From Morinoia aosen (lineage: Eukaryota > Arthropoda > Malacostraca > Amphipoda > Talitridae), in contig CM059566.1 in assembly GCA_030386875.1 (NCBI GenBank), positions 41,018,068 to 41,082,067 of the forward strand: a DNA stretch of 64,000 nucleotides. The letters run 5' to 3'. The position numbers were made by a program, and so were the translations under genes. Positions 44,500 through 56,439 of the stretch are shown in pieces; the stretch's first letter is position 1, and the number at the start of each line of letters is the position of its first letter. The notes below the pieces were generated by a model, which was not told the DNA's origin, made no database searches, and saw only the letters and a list, made by a program, of their open reading frames with translations.

Positions 44500-47189
44500 A
44501 CATGAATGTTATATCCCCCTTTAAGAATTTACTCGAAGCTTCCACTGACAACGTGGCTATTCCTGACATGATGAATTAATTTTCTCCCCTTTTTACAAGA
44601 ACAAATCACAAGCGCCCTTTTTGAGAACAAGGCCGAATGAGTCAATGAAAATGCTATGAACTAGTAGGCATTCTAATCCCCGCTTGAGAAAAATCTACAA
44701 GTGCAAGCCTTGTGAGAAGTCATATCACGTGAACAATTCTAGAATGATTTGAAATCAAACCCACAGAATTAATTTGTACCCGAATTTTGACTGTAACAAA
44801 TGAAATCACCCCACCTAAGCCAATAAAGCTTACACGCCCCGGTTGTAATATGGTATTTGAAAAATACAAAGACGCTCCTAGCACAGAACACAGAATATCA
44901 TCTCACCTCCCCTCTGGCCGTCAGGAAGCCTACATCCTTGCCACTACACCGGTCAAATAGGCCGGTCCCCGCGCTTGCTCTGCTTAAATACCCCCGCCGC
45001 ACAAAGGACGCTCATTGTAGATGGTGCGGGATGCCCGCTCAAATTGTTAGTGACGTGGCATCTCGCCATTGGGTGTTTCTAACGCGTCACCTCTGACGTG
45101 TCCCCTGCGTCACACAACTTAGTATTTCTACGCGCATTTCCCTCTGACATATTCTTCTGCGATGCCTATTTTCCGTAGTACCCCTACTCGTTGGTAATTA
45201 ATTTTAATACATAGTTTTTCTCTACTACACAATCAAGTTGTCCTTGTGTAATACTATGTGTAATTTTCCGAGCTAGCTTCTTACACAGCGGCTACCCCCA
45301 ACGTACGCCTCCCTTCTCCTTCCAAGATCCCTCAGCCCGCTCAGCGTCCTTCCGATCGCCGGCTGCTGACTTTTGTTGTGTCGGTTTAGCTTATCTATGC
45401 ATTTCAATTGCATTTCAATTGTATCCTAACATCCCCGCTCCCTTCGCAAAATTTGAGCCAACGGTTCAAATTTTCTTATGACAATATCAAATTTATATAA
45501 GGTCGTTGACTTCCATCCGTACTTTGCATATCCGCAGAAATGAACATAACTATTATGTTGTTGACGCACGCTGACATTGATAAACATAGACGTATGACGT
45601 TAATCAAACACACATCGCGTCCAAAAATCACATCGAAAAGAAACATCCTAGGGCTCGGAGGAAAACACAGCTAACATAACACACATATCGAGCAAATAGA
45701 CACAAAAATATTGAAACACACACATGACATTTAATATTGAAACACACACATGACATTTAATATTGAAACACACATATGACATTTAATATTGAAACACACA
45801 TATGACATTTAATATTGAAACACACATATCAAATTTATCTTATTTTCCGGCTTGCCTTCGGCATATATACCAACGACATTAGAGATTGTTTAATAGGCGT
45901 GTTCATTACAAGGCAAACATTATCGCGCTTATAAGCCGCCTAACCACTTCTCTCTAAATTTTGGGCAATGTTTCAACGTTGAATATCTTCTTATTTATCC
46001 TCAGCTCGTTCTCCTTCCAAGCAGTGGTGCATCATTATTGTTATCATCCTCAAATCATCATCCGCATTATTATTACATTTCCTCGGCAAACGTTATCATC
46101 AAAGGGGGGCCCCCTGGTTCATCAGGATTTGTAACCTACTAATCTTTAATTGTAGATTCATCCAATCCACTCTATCCTTGCGTCACGCTATCTGCGCGGA
46201 AAAGTTCGTTGAAAACCGTCCTTGCGTCGCGGTTTACGCGGAAAATTAGACCTCGCGTCTTCGCGGAAAATTCTGTAGATTTATTCCATCGTCGGAGCTC
46301 GTTAGCTGGGCTCGTCAGCCCTTCATTCGTTTCCCAGGGTAACATACATATTTCAGAGATCAACTTCCACCTACGATTTACCATCTAACATTGTCACTTA
46401 GGTGATCGATAGACATCGTACAGTTTGGTTCCTCTTAATTAATTATTCACTTCTCGTGAATCTTTCCAAGCCTACCCTGACTGGGCAGAAGTGAGATCAC
46501 AAGAGTTTCAAATAAATTAATAAGTGCAGGTATCCATAATGAACTACAGACAAAGTCAAGAATGCTTCGACGGTGTCACTGCTCATTTACTTTCACCTAA
46601 CTTCCTAAACATGTACACAAATGAAATAACATATGCACAACGCGAGATTTACCAGGTTGGCCGATATCCCGTGTGCTTTTATTCAAAGAAAATAGAAATA
46701 GAGTGTTAACATTTCATCAGACTTACGCCACACTGCCGTGCACTGCAGTTTAGGCGATCTGATTACTCGTCCGCACCCACAAAATCATGAGAAAATTACA
46801 ATCACATCCTAATTACCTGATTTGCCAGCCCTTGAGACAGTTTAGCCTTTATTCATATCATGTCATTCCACTCGAAGAGACGTCGTTGAATTGCATGACA
46901 TTATCAATGTATTTACATAACTCGGGAGCCTGCAGTATGTTTTCCATTCAATGACGGAGAGAGTGTTGTATCACCTTAACATAACTATTATACTAAGAAA
47001 ATTAAATTAGCATATCCGTCGATGTTGGAGTACGAACAGTTTGAGGGCCTGCAACATCCCTATGCGAAGAAAACACCAAAACTTCGACACATGAACGCAG
47101 AGACAACTCACACTAAATTGTATCCAAAAGTTAGTACGTCAATCAGGTAGTCTAAATCCGGTAAACATCGCAGTCACTCAAACTCAGAA
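44500..47189. other. interior of the nested transposon, non-coding
   Basis: About 2.7 kb. Frames do not exceed about 80 codons. It includes a 26-bp tandem repeat at 45703-45835. Confidence 0.65.
45703..45835. repeat. 26-bp tandem repeat, five copies
   Basis: ATTGAAACACACAYATGACA plus TTTAAT, within the nested element. Confidence 0.93.
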
Positions 47190-47911
47190 CTCGGGGAATA
47201 GATGACTCAACCCCCGCTTATTATTTGCACAGGCGGGTTGGGATAGCTGGTCTGCGCGGCAGCTGAGACCGCGGAGACGTGGGCTGTGAACGCCTAACAT
47301 CCGAGGGCCTGTAGCGACACAACCGGCTGAGCGTTCGCTAACTTGCAGCGGGCAGCCAGCCTGGTATTCAACGCTAATGACGAAGCCTGGAGGCTGTGTT
47401 CGAGCCTCGACAGGCCAACGACAGGGTATTTACTCCAGTTGTAATAGTGAAGAATGAAGGGAAGAAGAGGCACGCCGAACAGTGCAGATATTTGTTTGGC
47501 GCGCAGAGAGTGTTATGAATGTAGGCATCAAGTGCAAATTTACAAGGAGGTCTTCCTTATAAGGAATGCCGTGTGATAAGCAGGATTGATGTCATGTAGC
47601 GAATTTTTCTCCGTTTGTCTATGTAACATCATTATGCCGGATAAAACTATCATGTCGCAGATCATTAACATCTTGCCTGAGGGCTCTGGTGCGAAAATGA
47701 GTGTTGCGATAAAAATATGTTTACTTGTGCCAATTTCCCTGTGTCAGCTCCATGTGTTCACTCAAAAATAAAGGTGTTTAATCTTGAGGCTCATTATTCT
47801 CCATGCTTATATATATGGATAACGTGCGAGCACAAAGGTGTACATTATATTTATCAGTGGAGGTTGTAAGCCCTCATACGTTACGTGCTTAACCAGCATT
47901 GTTTCGTGACA
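47190..47911 (-). repeat. right 722-bp terminal inverted repeat
   Basis: Reverse complement of 43778-44499 with very few differences. It begins CTCGGGGAATAGATGACTCA and ends GTTTCGTGACA. Confidence 0.92.
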
Positions 47912-48180
47912 CCTGTACTGCTGGCATTTTCTGAGATATTTGTAAGTAAGCCAAAAATTTATTACACACAATTAAAATTTTTCAGATATTTCTAAGTAAG
48001 CCAAACATACATGTTGAAGCGACCCTCCTGTACTGCTGGGATTTTCTGAGATATTTGTAAGTAAGCCAAAAATTTATTACACACAATTAAAATTTTTCAG
48101 ATATTTCTAAGTAAGCCAAAAATTTATTACACACAATTAAAATTTTTCCCTAAATCCTCATTTTAATTCGCAAAATTGAT
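47912..48180. repeat. tandem duplication holding the filled and empty insertion sites
   Basis: CCTGTACTGCTGG, then ATTTTCTGAGATATTTGTAA and GTAAGCCAAAAATTTATTAC occur twice (47912 and 48027). The second copy keeps the uninterrupted ATGTTGAAGCGACCCTCCTG in front. A smaller repeat of AGATATTTCTAAGTAAGCC lies within. Confidence 0.9.
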
Positions 48181-48202
48181 TATTCTTAACAGATTCTCGA
48201 CA

Positions 48203-48800
48203 TCACCACACAACCTCAAAAGTCACCACACATCCTTACAAGTCCCCACACATCCTCACAAGTCACCACACAACCTCAAAAGTCACCACACATCCTCACA
48301 AGTCACCACACATCCTCACAAGTCACCACACAACCTCAAAAGTCCCCACACTTCCTCACAAGTCCCCACACATCCTCACAAGTCACCGCACAACCTCAAA
48401 AGTCACCACACATCCTCACAAGTTACCACACATCCTCACAAGTCCCCATACATCCTCACAAGTCACCACACAACCTCAAAAGTCACCACACATCCTCACA
48501 AGTCACCACACATCCTCACAAGTCACCACACAACCTCAAAAGTCACCACACATCCTTACAAGTCCCCACACATCCTCACAAGTCACCACACAACCTTAAA
48601 AGTCACCACACATCCTCACAAGTCCCCACACATCCTCACAAGTCACCACACAACCTCAAAAGTCACCACACATCCTCACAAGTCACCACACAACCTCAAA
48701 AGTCACCTCACATCCTCACAAGTTGCCACACATCCTCACAAGTCCCCACACATCCTCACAAGTCACCACACAACCTCAAAAGTCACCACACTATCTCATA
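48203..48800. repeat. 20-bp minisatellite, right part of the split array
   Basis: Same orientation and same 60-bp higher-order pattern as the distal half of 41394-42185, for example CACCACACAACCTCAAAAGT followed by two CATCCTCACAAGT units. It ends at about 48800 in decayed copies. Confidence 0.96.
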
Positions 48801-50072
48801 ATCCTCCTCACCCTTTAAAATATAAACAACATTTCTCGCAGCAATAAAAAAAATTCCGTGAATTTTTTACAATACGATACGAAAAATTCCGTGAATTTTT
48901 TTTAGTACATTGAACAATGGAATTAAAGTTCTTTAAAAATTGTGCATGATTCTGCGATTCGTGAGAGGCGTGCTGTGTTCCTGTCGTCCGTTAGACGGCG
49001 ACTGGTGGGTTGTGCAGGTTATATTTATTACAGCATTAGGTGAGGCTTTGGTTGCAGCATTACTGTGAGGGGTTACGGTTCAGCATTGTTTAGTGCTTGT
49101 CGTGCATAATTTTTCGTTTATTCTCGTGCAGCATTGTATCTTTATTTGTGGTGCTGTGCTTGTGATCCCACATTGTATAATTTTTGTGACGGATCACAAT
49201 GCTGATCTTGTGATGCAGTATTATCTTATTTTTGTGATGAAATTTTATACTGATCTTGAGCTGCACTATTATTATTTTTGTGATGGATCATTATGCTGTG
49301 ATTGTGATGCAATATTATTCTGGGATTGTGATGCAGCATTGCTCAGCCCTTCTTAACGTTTCGATAACAAGCATGGAATATTAGTGCCCTGCTACACAAA
49401 TAAAATCATTTCGAAAGATATCACATGAAAAGTTTTCCGTAATGTCGTGGATTTATACAAAGGAAATTAAATGATGAATAATCTTTAGTAAACCTGGTAT
49501 TAGATTTCCTGAATCGAGTATAAGCAGCCGAGCAAGTGACGTGTAAAGGAGATGAGCGCGGCAATAAAAATAAGAAAAGGCCAGTGTGGGTCTCTCTGCC
49601 TGCCATAATAATATAGGGCAATGTTCTAAATCCCGGCAACCTGTACAGTGGATACAATCCGTTACAAATACCCGTTTTGGGGACAAGATTTAATGGTTAC
49701 CATTTTGCTTCAGAAATAAAATTGCACGCTGATAAATGAAAATAATATAATGGAGGAGATTTAATAATGACGATTTCGATTCAGAATTAGAATTGCCCAT
49801 TGAAATATAAGAATAATATATTGCTGTAGATTTAATGATAACGATATTGAGTCAGAACTAGAATTGCTTGATGAAGTACGAAAATAGTATACTGTTGTTC
49901 GTAAGGAAGTTCATTTTTGATGAATTCTAGTTGACTTTGCATGGAGCTTGTTACAAGTGACGCCAAAATTACTCTGAGAAGCGACGGCTAAAGAAGTAAT
50001 TCAATAGAAGTGCGATGATGAAAGCGTCCTTTCATTCTCAGTTTTTTACGTTCGGATGCAACAAAATGCGTA
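48801..50072. other. intergenic sequence with degenerate repeats
   Basis: 49010-49350 holds diverged units around TTTTTGTGATGGATCATTAT and GATTGTGATGCAGCATTG. 49690-49900 has loose repeats with GATTTAATRATRACGAT. No gene is supportable. Confidence 0.5.
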
Positions 50073-50150
50073 AGCTGAAAACAATGGACGCATAAACTGA
50101 AAACAATGGACGCATAAACTGAAAACAATGGACGCATGAAACAGGAAACG
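50073..50150. repeat. 22-bp tandem repeat, about 3.5 copies
   Basis: GAAAACAATGGACGCATAAA plus CT. Confidence 0.93.
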
Positions 50151-50671
50151 TCGTGTAAAATATAACACACGGCATTACAGTGGGCGAATGTAATGCAGTT
50201 TCTTCCACTTGGCGTCCCTGAAACCTACTTGAAATTCAAATATGCGAACGAATGAATTTATTAGAATGCAAATTTTCTTAAATCATTTAAATACTTGCAA
50301 ACTCTAGTTAAAATCAAGAGTATTACTCTTGTTTGCGATGTGTTTTAAGCTATCCGGCTGAAAACTATTTAACTAACTAATTGACTGGAAGCTCTGGTAT
50401 AAAATAGCTATGAGCAAAAGTGTTATGCTTATTCGAGATATATTCGAAACTTGGACTTTTATCGTTAGAATTGACGTGAATATGCGATAGATATAATAGG
50501 CAAACGATGCGCGTTGATCTTTATTATGGTAATTGAAATTTATCCTTAGAAAAAAATATATTTCTCGGGGCTTAGTCACTTTAGATAAATAAAACATTAG
50601 GTTGCACTGTATAGATTAGAACTTAATTTTCTTTATGCCTCTGAGGGTAAAAGTTCTAGGAAATACTGAAG
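50151..50671. other. AT-rich intergenic sequence
   Basis: Two diverged blocks with AAATCAAGAGTATTACTCTTG and AAAAGTGTTATGCTTATTCG hint at an old duplication; no gene. Confidence 0.45.
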
Positions 50672-50890
50672 AATGAGTGATTATGAATGAATAATTATTA
50701 TGAGTTCATAAATATGAATTTGTGAATGAATAAATATGAGTTCATAAATATGAATTTGTGAGTGAATAATTATGAGTTCATGTATATGAATTTGTGAATG
50801 AATAAATACGAGTTCGTAAATATGAATTTGTGAATGAATAAATGTGAGTTCATAAATATGATTTTGTAAATGAATAAATATGAGCTTATT
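50672..50890. repeat. 36-bp tandem repeat, six copies
   Basis: GAATGAATAAATATGAGTTC followed by ATAAATATGAATTTGT. The minus-strand frame of repeated IHSQIHIYELIF dodecapeptides is a by-product of the 36-bp period. Confidence 0.94.
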
Positions 50891-51104
50891 CAAGAGAAAT
50901 CAGATTAAGTCTTCAATAATGACCTAGCGACATTCATAAAGTCTTTGCACAACATATTAACAACAAAAATGTCCTGTTCTCCAAATACAATAACTTTTTT
51001 TAGCCAAACTTTCGGCCTCCATAGGCAGTTTCTTCCAAGACTCCCTCACAGTTACAATGGCACTCTCTAGTTAACTAACGATGGGAAACACTATATTAAG
51101 CTTG
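50891..51104. other. intergenic sequence
   Basis: Nothing recognised. Confidence 0.5.
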
Positions 51105-51680
51105 ACCTAAGAAAGAACAAAAAATAGTAAACTAAAGAAGCACAAAAGGCAACCGCAAAGAAACATAATATGAAAAACACTATGACTTTTTTCTCGAGGT
51201 TTCATGAACCTCTTTCCGAGAATTCCATGACTTTGAACAAACACAAAAAACACAATAGCGCAAGACTCATTGACTTCTCGTGAGATTTAATGAAACTCAA
51301 ACTAGATTTTCGTGACTTGGAATGAACGCAAAAAACACAATATCAAATTGAACATCGAATTTCCTCGGAAATTCGGAAATCCATAAAACTCGTACCCAGA
51401 ATTTTATGAATTTGAAGAAACACAAAAAACACAATATCAAAGAAACGTTAACTAATTTTGAAATTTTATAAAAAACACTACGTCAACAGAAACATCGGTT
51501 CTCGAAATTTCATTAAAAAAGCACAACATCAAAAGAAACACTGACTTTTGTTGAAATTTTAAACAAACACAACATCAAAAGAAACAGTGAAGTTAACACT
51601 GAAAAAAGTTTTCTCGAAATTTCATAAAAAAACACGATATCAAAAGAAACATCGACTTTTCTTGAGATTTCATGAAACTC
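51105..51680. repeat. degenerate long tandem repeat
   Basis: Irregular units of about 60-75 bp combine AAACACAAAAAACACAATAT, CAAAAGAAAC, TTCTCGARATTTCAT and GAAACTCG blocks. Confidence 0.75.
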
Positions 51681-52061
51681 GAGCTAGATTTCAGCGCTGT
51701 GTCGGTAGGAGGTGGTAACTCCGTGCTGAAGTGACCACCGCTACACCCAGTCTGGACCGACACCTGCACCACGTCGGTCTCGCCAATTACCGTCCAAATG
51801 CGCTCTAATTTTACGTGCATCTGGCAACTCCGAGGGAAGTTGTTTACTCAACGGCCGTTAAAAAAAATGAAAAATACGAAAAACAAGAAGCCAGGGAAAA
51901 TTTGAACATTCAAAAAACTCATCCAGTTGTTCATTTAATATTTTGAGAATGTATAATAAATTTTAGAACGCGTAGTAAAAGTGGAAATAAGTTGTGACGT
52001 GTACTTTGGTTACGTATCGATTGGTCCAGCGTGTTTCTGATGCAATGCGAGTGATGACGTG
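51681..52061. other. intergenic sequence
   Basis: A GC-richer patch at 51700-51800 without a convincing frame or splice sites. Confidence 0.45.
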
Positions 52062-52335
52062 GTGATGTAGAGCGTGGCACTGCTGAGGTGACATGAGAGG
52101 GGTGATGACGTGGTGATATGTGGTGTTATGGTGACAAGAGAGGGGTGATGACGTGGTGATATGTGGTGTTATGGTGACAAGAGAGGGGTGATGACGTGGT
52201 GATATGTGGAGTTATGGTGACAAGAGAGGGATGATGACGTGGTGATATGTGGTGTTATGGTGACAAGAGAGGGGTGATGACGTGGTGATATAGACACTTA
52301 GCACTGCCAAGGTGTCAAGAGAAAGGTGATGACGT
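52062..52335. repeat. 43-bp tandem repeat, about six copies
   Basis: GAGAGGGGTGATGACGTGGT then GATATGTGGTGTTATGGTGACAA. Matching bases lie at 52095 and 52138, a period of 43. The outer copies are diverged. Confidence 0.94.
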
Positions 52336-52537
52336 AGAATAATTTCAATTAAAAAATGAGCCTGGCATGAACTTAGCAGTCTCTGAAAATGAATTTTCAG
52401 ATTTAAATATATCGCAAGGTTTCCCATTAAATCTTGCCATTCATTTAAATTTTGTGGTATGACTTGAAAATATTTGTACAGACAGGAACTGATACTGATG
52501 TCCCCTTCTGAAGATTTTGAACAGCGTCTAGTGAAAA

Positions 52538-52925
52538 CACAAGAGGGAACACAAGCGGGAACACAAGTGGGAACACAAGTGGGAACACAAGAGGGAACAC
52601 AAGGGGGAACACAAGTGGGAACACAAGTGGGAACACAAGTGGGAACACAAGAGGGAACACAAGTGGGAACACAAGAGGGAACACAAGAGGGAACACAAGT
52701 GGGAACACAAGTGGAAACGCAAGTGGGAAGACAAGTGGGAACACAAGTAGGAACACAAGTGGGAACACAAGTGGGAACACAAGTGGGAACACAAGTGGGA
52801 ACACAAGTCGAAACACAAGTGGGAACACAAGCGGGAACACAAGTGGGAACACAAGTGGAAACACAAGTGGGAACACAAGCGGGAACACAAGTGGGAACAC
52901 AAGTGCGAACACAAGTGGGAACCAC
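52538..52925. repeat. 12-bp minisatellite, about 32 copies
   Basis: GGGAACACAAGT with GAGGG, GCGGG and GGAAAC variants. As 12 is a multiple of 3, several frames on both strands stay open (TQVG, VPTC and VFPL repeats); none has support as a gene. Confidence 0.97.
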
Positions 52926-53135
52926 TGTCATTTCAATCAACAACAAAAACTAACCGGCTTACATTCTATAAATCAACTCTAAGAATCTTTCTCATCCCCA
53001 ACTAAGAAGTCTTGACTTTAATGCTAAGTGAAACTAAAACGCCTTTAATAACCTCGCAGATTATAAGTTAGTTTAAGTAATAACCTTGCAACTGAAGATT
53101 AAAAATAACCTTGAAGTATATACCTTAAATGTGCC
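52926..53135. other. intergenic sequence
   Basis: Nothing recognised. Confidence 0.5.
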
Positions 53136-53366
53136 GGATCTTTTCCGGATAAGCCCCGCCACTAATGCAACACATATGTAAGTTCACCCACTTGTAACTT
53201 TCGAAATAATGCACCTGTCGACTTAAAATTACCCTCAAACAAAATGATTTTTTGATCTTTCGTTTGGGAGTAATGTAAAGTCGATAGGTGCATTATCGCG
53301 AAAGTTACAAGTAGGTGAACTTATGCGCTGAAATAATGGCGACGGGGCTTATCAGGAAAAAGATCC
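53136..53366. mobile_element. foldback element, 231 bp, arms over about 100 bp
   Basis: GGATCTTTTCCGGATAAGCC at the left and its near-complement GGCTTATCAGGAAAAAGATCC at the right (here GGGGCTTATCAGG and AAAAAGATCC). Inner parts also pair: GTTCACCCACTTGTAACTTT with AAAGTTACAAGTAGGTGAAC, and AATGCACCTGTCGACTT with AAAGTCGATAGGTGCATT. The whole folds into one long imperfect hairpin. No clear target duplication. Confidence 0.85.
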
Positions 53367-53689
53367 AATATCACAGCTACTTAGAATTAAATACCTTGAA
53401 TCTCATTGCTAGTAAAAAGTAAACTACCTAAATAATCCGGGTACAAAAACCGATCAGTTACTCACACAATACAAAAAAAATATATTCAACTAAAGCTGAT
53501 GAATTAAACGATTCAAGAATTCACATTCCACTCTGACGCACATTCTCCTGAAATTCTTTGTCTAAAATTCGCATAATTTAACTTTCATGAATAGATAACA
53601 ATCGCAGCCTACAGCTAGTGCGTCAGCCGTCATACTCCACACCTGATGTTAAGGGTCGGGTGTTGGCAGGAGTGGAGTATATTGCGCTA
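53367..53689. other. intergenic sequence
   Basis: Nothing recognised apart from the first degenerate copies of the next array near 53640. Confidence 0.5.
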
Positions 53690-54225
53690 GTTCTGTACTA
53701 GCAGTCAGGTGGTGGTGTCTGCTGGTTCTGTACTAGCAGTCAGGTGGTGGTGTCTGCTAGTTCTGTACTAGCAGTGGGAGGTGTCTGCTAGTTCTGTACT
53801 AGCAGTGGGAGGTGTCTGCTAGTTCTGTACTAGCAGTGGGAGGTGTCTGCTAGTTCTGTACTAGCAATGAGAGGTGTCTGCTAGTTCTGTACTAGCAGTG
53901 GGAGGTGTCTGCTAGTGCTGTACTAGCTGTGAGGTTATGTCTGCTAGTTCTGTACTGGCTGTGAGAGGTGTCTGCTAGTTCTGTACTAGCTGTGAGGTTA
54001 TGTCTGCTAGTTCTGTACTAGCAGTGAGAGGTGTCTGCTAGTGCTGTACTTGCTGTGAGGTTGTGTCTGCTAGTTCTGGACTAGCTGTGACAGGTGTCTG
54101 CTAGTTCTGTACTAGCAATGAGAGGTGTCTGCTAGTTCTATACTAGCAGTGGGAGGTGTCTGCTAATGCTCTACTTGCTGTGAGGTTGTGTCTGCTAGTT
54201 CTGTACTAGCAGTGAGATGGTGTTT
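53690..54225. repeat. 31-bp minisatellite in which each unit carries a hairpin
   Basis: TGCTAGTTCTGTACTAGCAG followed by TGGGAGGTGTC, about 17 copies. TGCTAGT and ACTAGCA are perfect inverted 7-mers around a 5-nt TCTGT loop. First copies have a longer CAGGTGGTGG spacer; some later copies have lost pairing (ACTAGCTG, ACTTGCTG). Confidence 0.95.
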
Positions 54226-54356
54226 GCACTAGTATTATCCACATATATTGAGATACTAAGCTTTTAGTTGCGATAACTAGCATCAATCTGTGCACTAGTA
54301 ATGATAAAATTAAAGTCAAAAAGTCAATCTGGTTATTTCATCAAAATTCCTTTAAA
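54226..54356. other. spacer between arrays
   Basis: Nothing recognised. An ATG at 54301 starts an open frame only because it runs into the next array. Confidence 0.5.
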
Positions 54357-55577
54357 CGAACACACCAGAGCAGTGTTCGCACACACACCAGAGCAGTGTT
54401 CGCACACACACCAGAGCAGTGTTCACACACACACCAGAGCAGTGTTCACACACACACCAGAGCAGTGTTCGCACACACACCAGAGCAGTGTTCACACACA
54501 CACCAGAGCAGTGTTCACACACACACCAGAGCAGTGTTCGCACACACACCAGAGCAGTGTTCACACACACACCAGAGCAGTGTTCGCACACACACCAGAG
54601 CAGTGTTCGCACACACACCAGAGCAGTGTTCACACACACACCAGAGCAGTGTTCACACACACACCAGAGCAGTGTTCACACACACACCAGAGCAGTGTTC
54701 ACACACACACCAGAGCAGTGTTCGCACACACACCAGAGCAGTGTTCGCACACACACCAGAGCAGTGTTCACACACACACCAGAGCAGTGTTCACACACAC
54801 ACCAGAGCAGTGTTCACACACACACCAGAGCAGTGTTCACACACACACCAGAGCAGTGTTCACACACACACCAGAGCAGTGTTCACACACACACCAGAGC
54901 AGTGTTCACACACACACCAGAGCAGTGTTCGCACACACACCAGAGCAGTGTTCACACACACACCAGAGCAGTGTTCACACACACACCAGAGCAGTGTTCA
55001 CACACACACCAGAGCAGTGTTCACACACACACCAGAGCAGTGTTCACACACACACCAGAGCAGTGTTCGCACACACACCAGAGCAGTGTTCGCACACACA
55101 CCAGAGCAGTGTTCACACACACACCAGAGCAGTGTTCGCACACACACCAGAGCAGTGTTCACACACACACCAGAGCAGTGTTCACACACACACCAGAGCA
55201 GTGTTCACACACACACCAGAGCAGTGTTCACACACACACCAGAGCAGTGTTCGCACACACACCAGAGCAGTGTTCACACACACACCAGAGCAGTGTTCAC
55301 ACACACACCAGAGCAGTGTTCACACACACACCAGAGCAGTGTTCGCACACACACCAGAGCAGTGTTCACACACACACCAGAGCAGTGTTCACACACACAC
55401 CAGAGCAGTGTTCGCACACACACCAGAGCAGTGTTCACACACACACCAGAGCAGTGTTCACACACACACCAGAGCAGTGTTCGCACACACACCAGAGCAG
55501 TGTTCACACACACACCAGAGCAGTGTTCACACACACACCAGAGCAGTGTTCACACACACACCAGAGCAGTGTTCACA
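54357..55577. repeat. 23-bp minisatellite, about 53 copies, nearly invariant
   Basis: CACACCAGAGCAGTGTTCRC plus ACA. By eye the only variable base is the R: units read TTCGCAC or TTCACAC. The period of 23 has no stop in any plus frame, so all three frames stay open for about 400 codons and read HTPEQCSHTHQSSVHTHTRA-type peptides. That symmetry between frames argues against coding. Confidence 0.98.
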
Positions 55578-56439
55578 AATTACTCTTGCAATTCTCAAAC
55601 TTAGCGTACGCTAAACCGCAGCGTAAAACAATTTTCAATCTACCGTGGTATAACCAAAGGAATCTTCCCGTTTGAACTGTAAGTCAGCTTTTACGTCGTC
55701 TTAGCGAAACAGTTGGGAACTTAAGTTCTTGTACGTGGTCTTGGCTGCGTTCCCTGCTCTGACACGTAGTGTACGCATACTCAGTGAGACGAACTTAGGC
55801 TAAAAGCAACACCGCTAAGACGACTTAAGTTGTTTGTAAATTCAATAAGCTGTCACTTCAAAGTGTGTATTGGAGTATCGGTCCGCACGATATCGATGTG
55901 TTTTAACACCTTAACCGCAATTGGATAAATTACAGTTCAATATTCATTTTAAATTGCAAGTCAATTGTAAAAAAACAAATCTGAAAATAGCAAACATTAA
56001 CTGGATCGTGGCTTCATTTAGCTTTAATTTAGTATTTATGAAAATTGCGTTTGTGACTACTTGTTGGTCAGAAGCATTAGGAAAATCCCCTCCGTATACC
56101 ACCGGTGGCGCACGATATCAGTAAGTTTTAATGCCTAACTATCGCTAAATTTGACTTTCAAATTTTATAATTTGACTGAATTTGACTTTACAACAACTGA
56201 CTATACAATTGAGTTGAAAATTAAACTTCAGTATAACCTGCCGCAGCCAAAGAGTCAAGACATGACTAGCGCTGAACAGAGTCCATATCCTGAGGGCGTG
56301 AGAGCGTTGGCTGCGCGCACTTGATATCGCTGACGACAGGAGAGCCCCACACCTGCACCGGTCTAATTCTGTCGCGGTGCTGGGAAGCTACCTCGCTGAA
56401 CACTTGCGTAGTGCTGAGCGCCAAATGCTGAATGTTACT
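55578..56439. other. intergenic sequence with a short inverted repeat
   Basis: GTCGTCTTAGCG near 55696 and its exact complement CGCTAAGACGAC near 55812 flank about 105 bases containing AACTTAAGTT. No supportable gene. Confidence 0.5.

Larger units (their letters stand above)
43778..47911. mobile_element. nested transposon with 722-bp terminal inverted repeats, 4134 bp
   Basis: Ends are TGTCACGAAAC and GTTTCGTGACA, flanked by CCTG (43774-43777 and 47912-47915). An uninterrupted copy of the target, GAAGCGACCCTCCTGTACTG, is present at 48016-48035, so the insertion point is exact. The inverted repeats span 43778-44499 and 47190-47911 and are nearly identical (a change such as GTGTTCG versus GTGCTCG). 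The 2.69-kb interior has no long open frame, so it is non-autonomous. The class is not established; Ginger, Sola or Academ would be compatible with a 4-bp duplication. Confidence 0.9.
42186..48202. mobile_element. outer TGT...ACA element inserted in the 20-bp array (6.0 kb with nested element)
   Basis: It starts TGTCACGAGAA and ends TTCTCGACA. It is flanked by TCAC (42182-42185 and 48203-48206); deleting it with one TCAC rejoins the minisatellite in perfect register. Without the nested element it is about 1.88 kb. No protein domain is seen. Ends of this kind with a 4-bp duplication fit a Ginger-like DNA transposon or a long solo LTR. The right end carries tandem repeats with ATATTTSTAAGTAAGCCAAA. 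I cannot choose the class without more copies. Confidence 0.75.

Noticed and set aside
52212-52953. Long frames on both strands (VPTC, VFPL, TQVG repeats)
   Set aside because: A 12-bp repeat unit leaves most frames open on both strands at once.
54301-55675. Three overlapping plus-strand frames of over 400 codons and several minus-strand frames
   Set aside because: They arise because a 23-bp stop-free unit reads through in all frames; the same peptide appears in each frame and there is no signal, splice or composition support.
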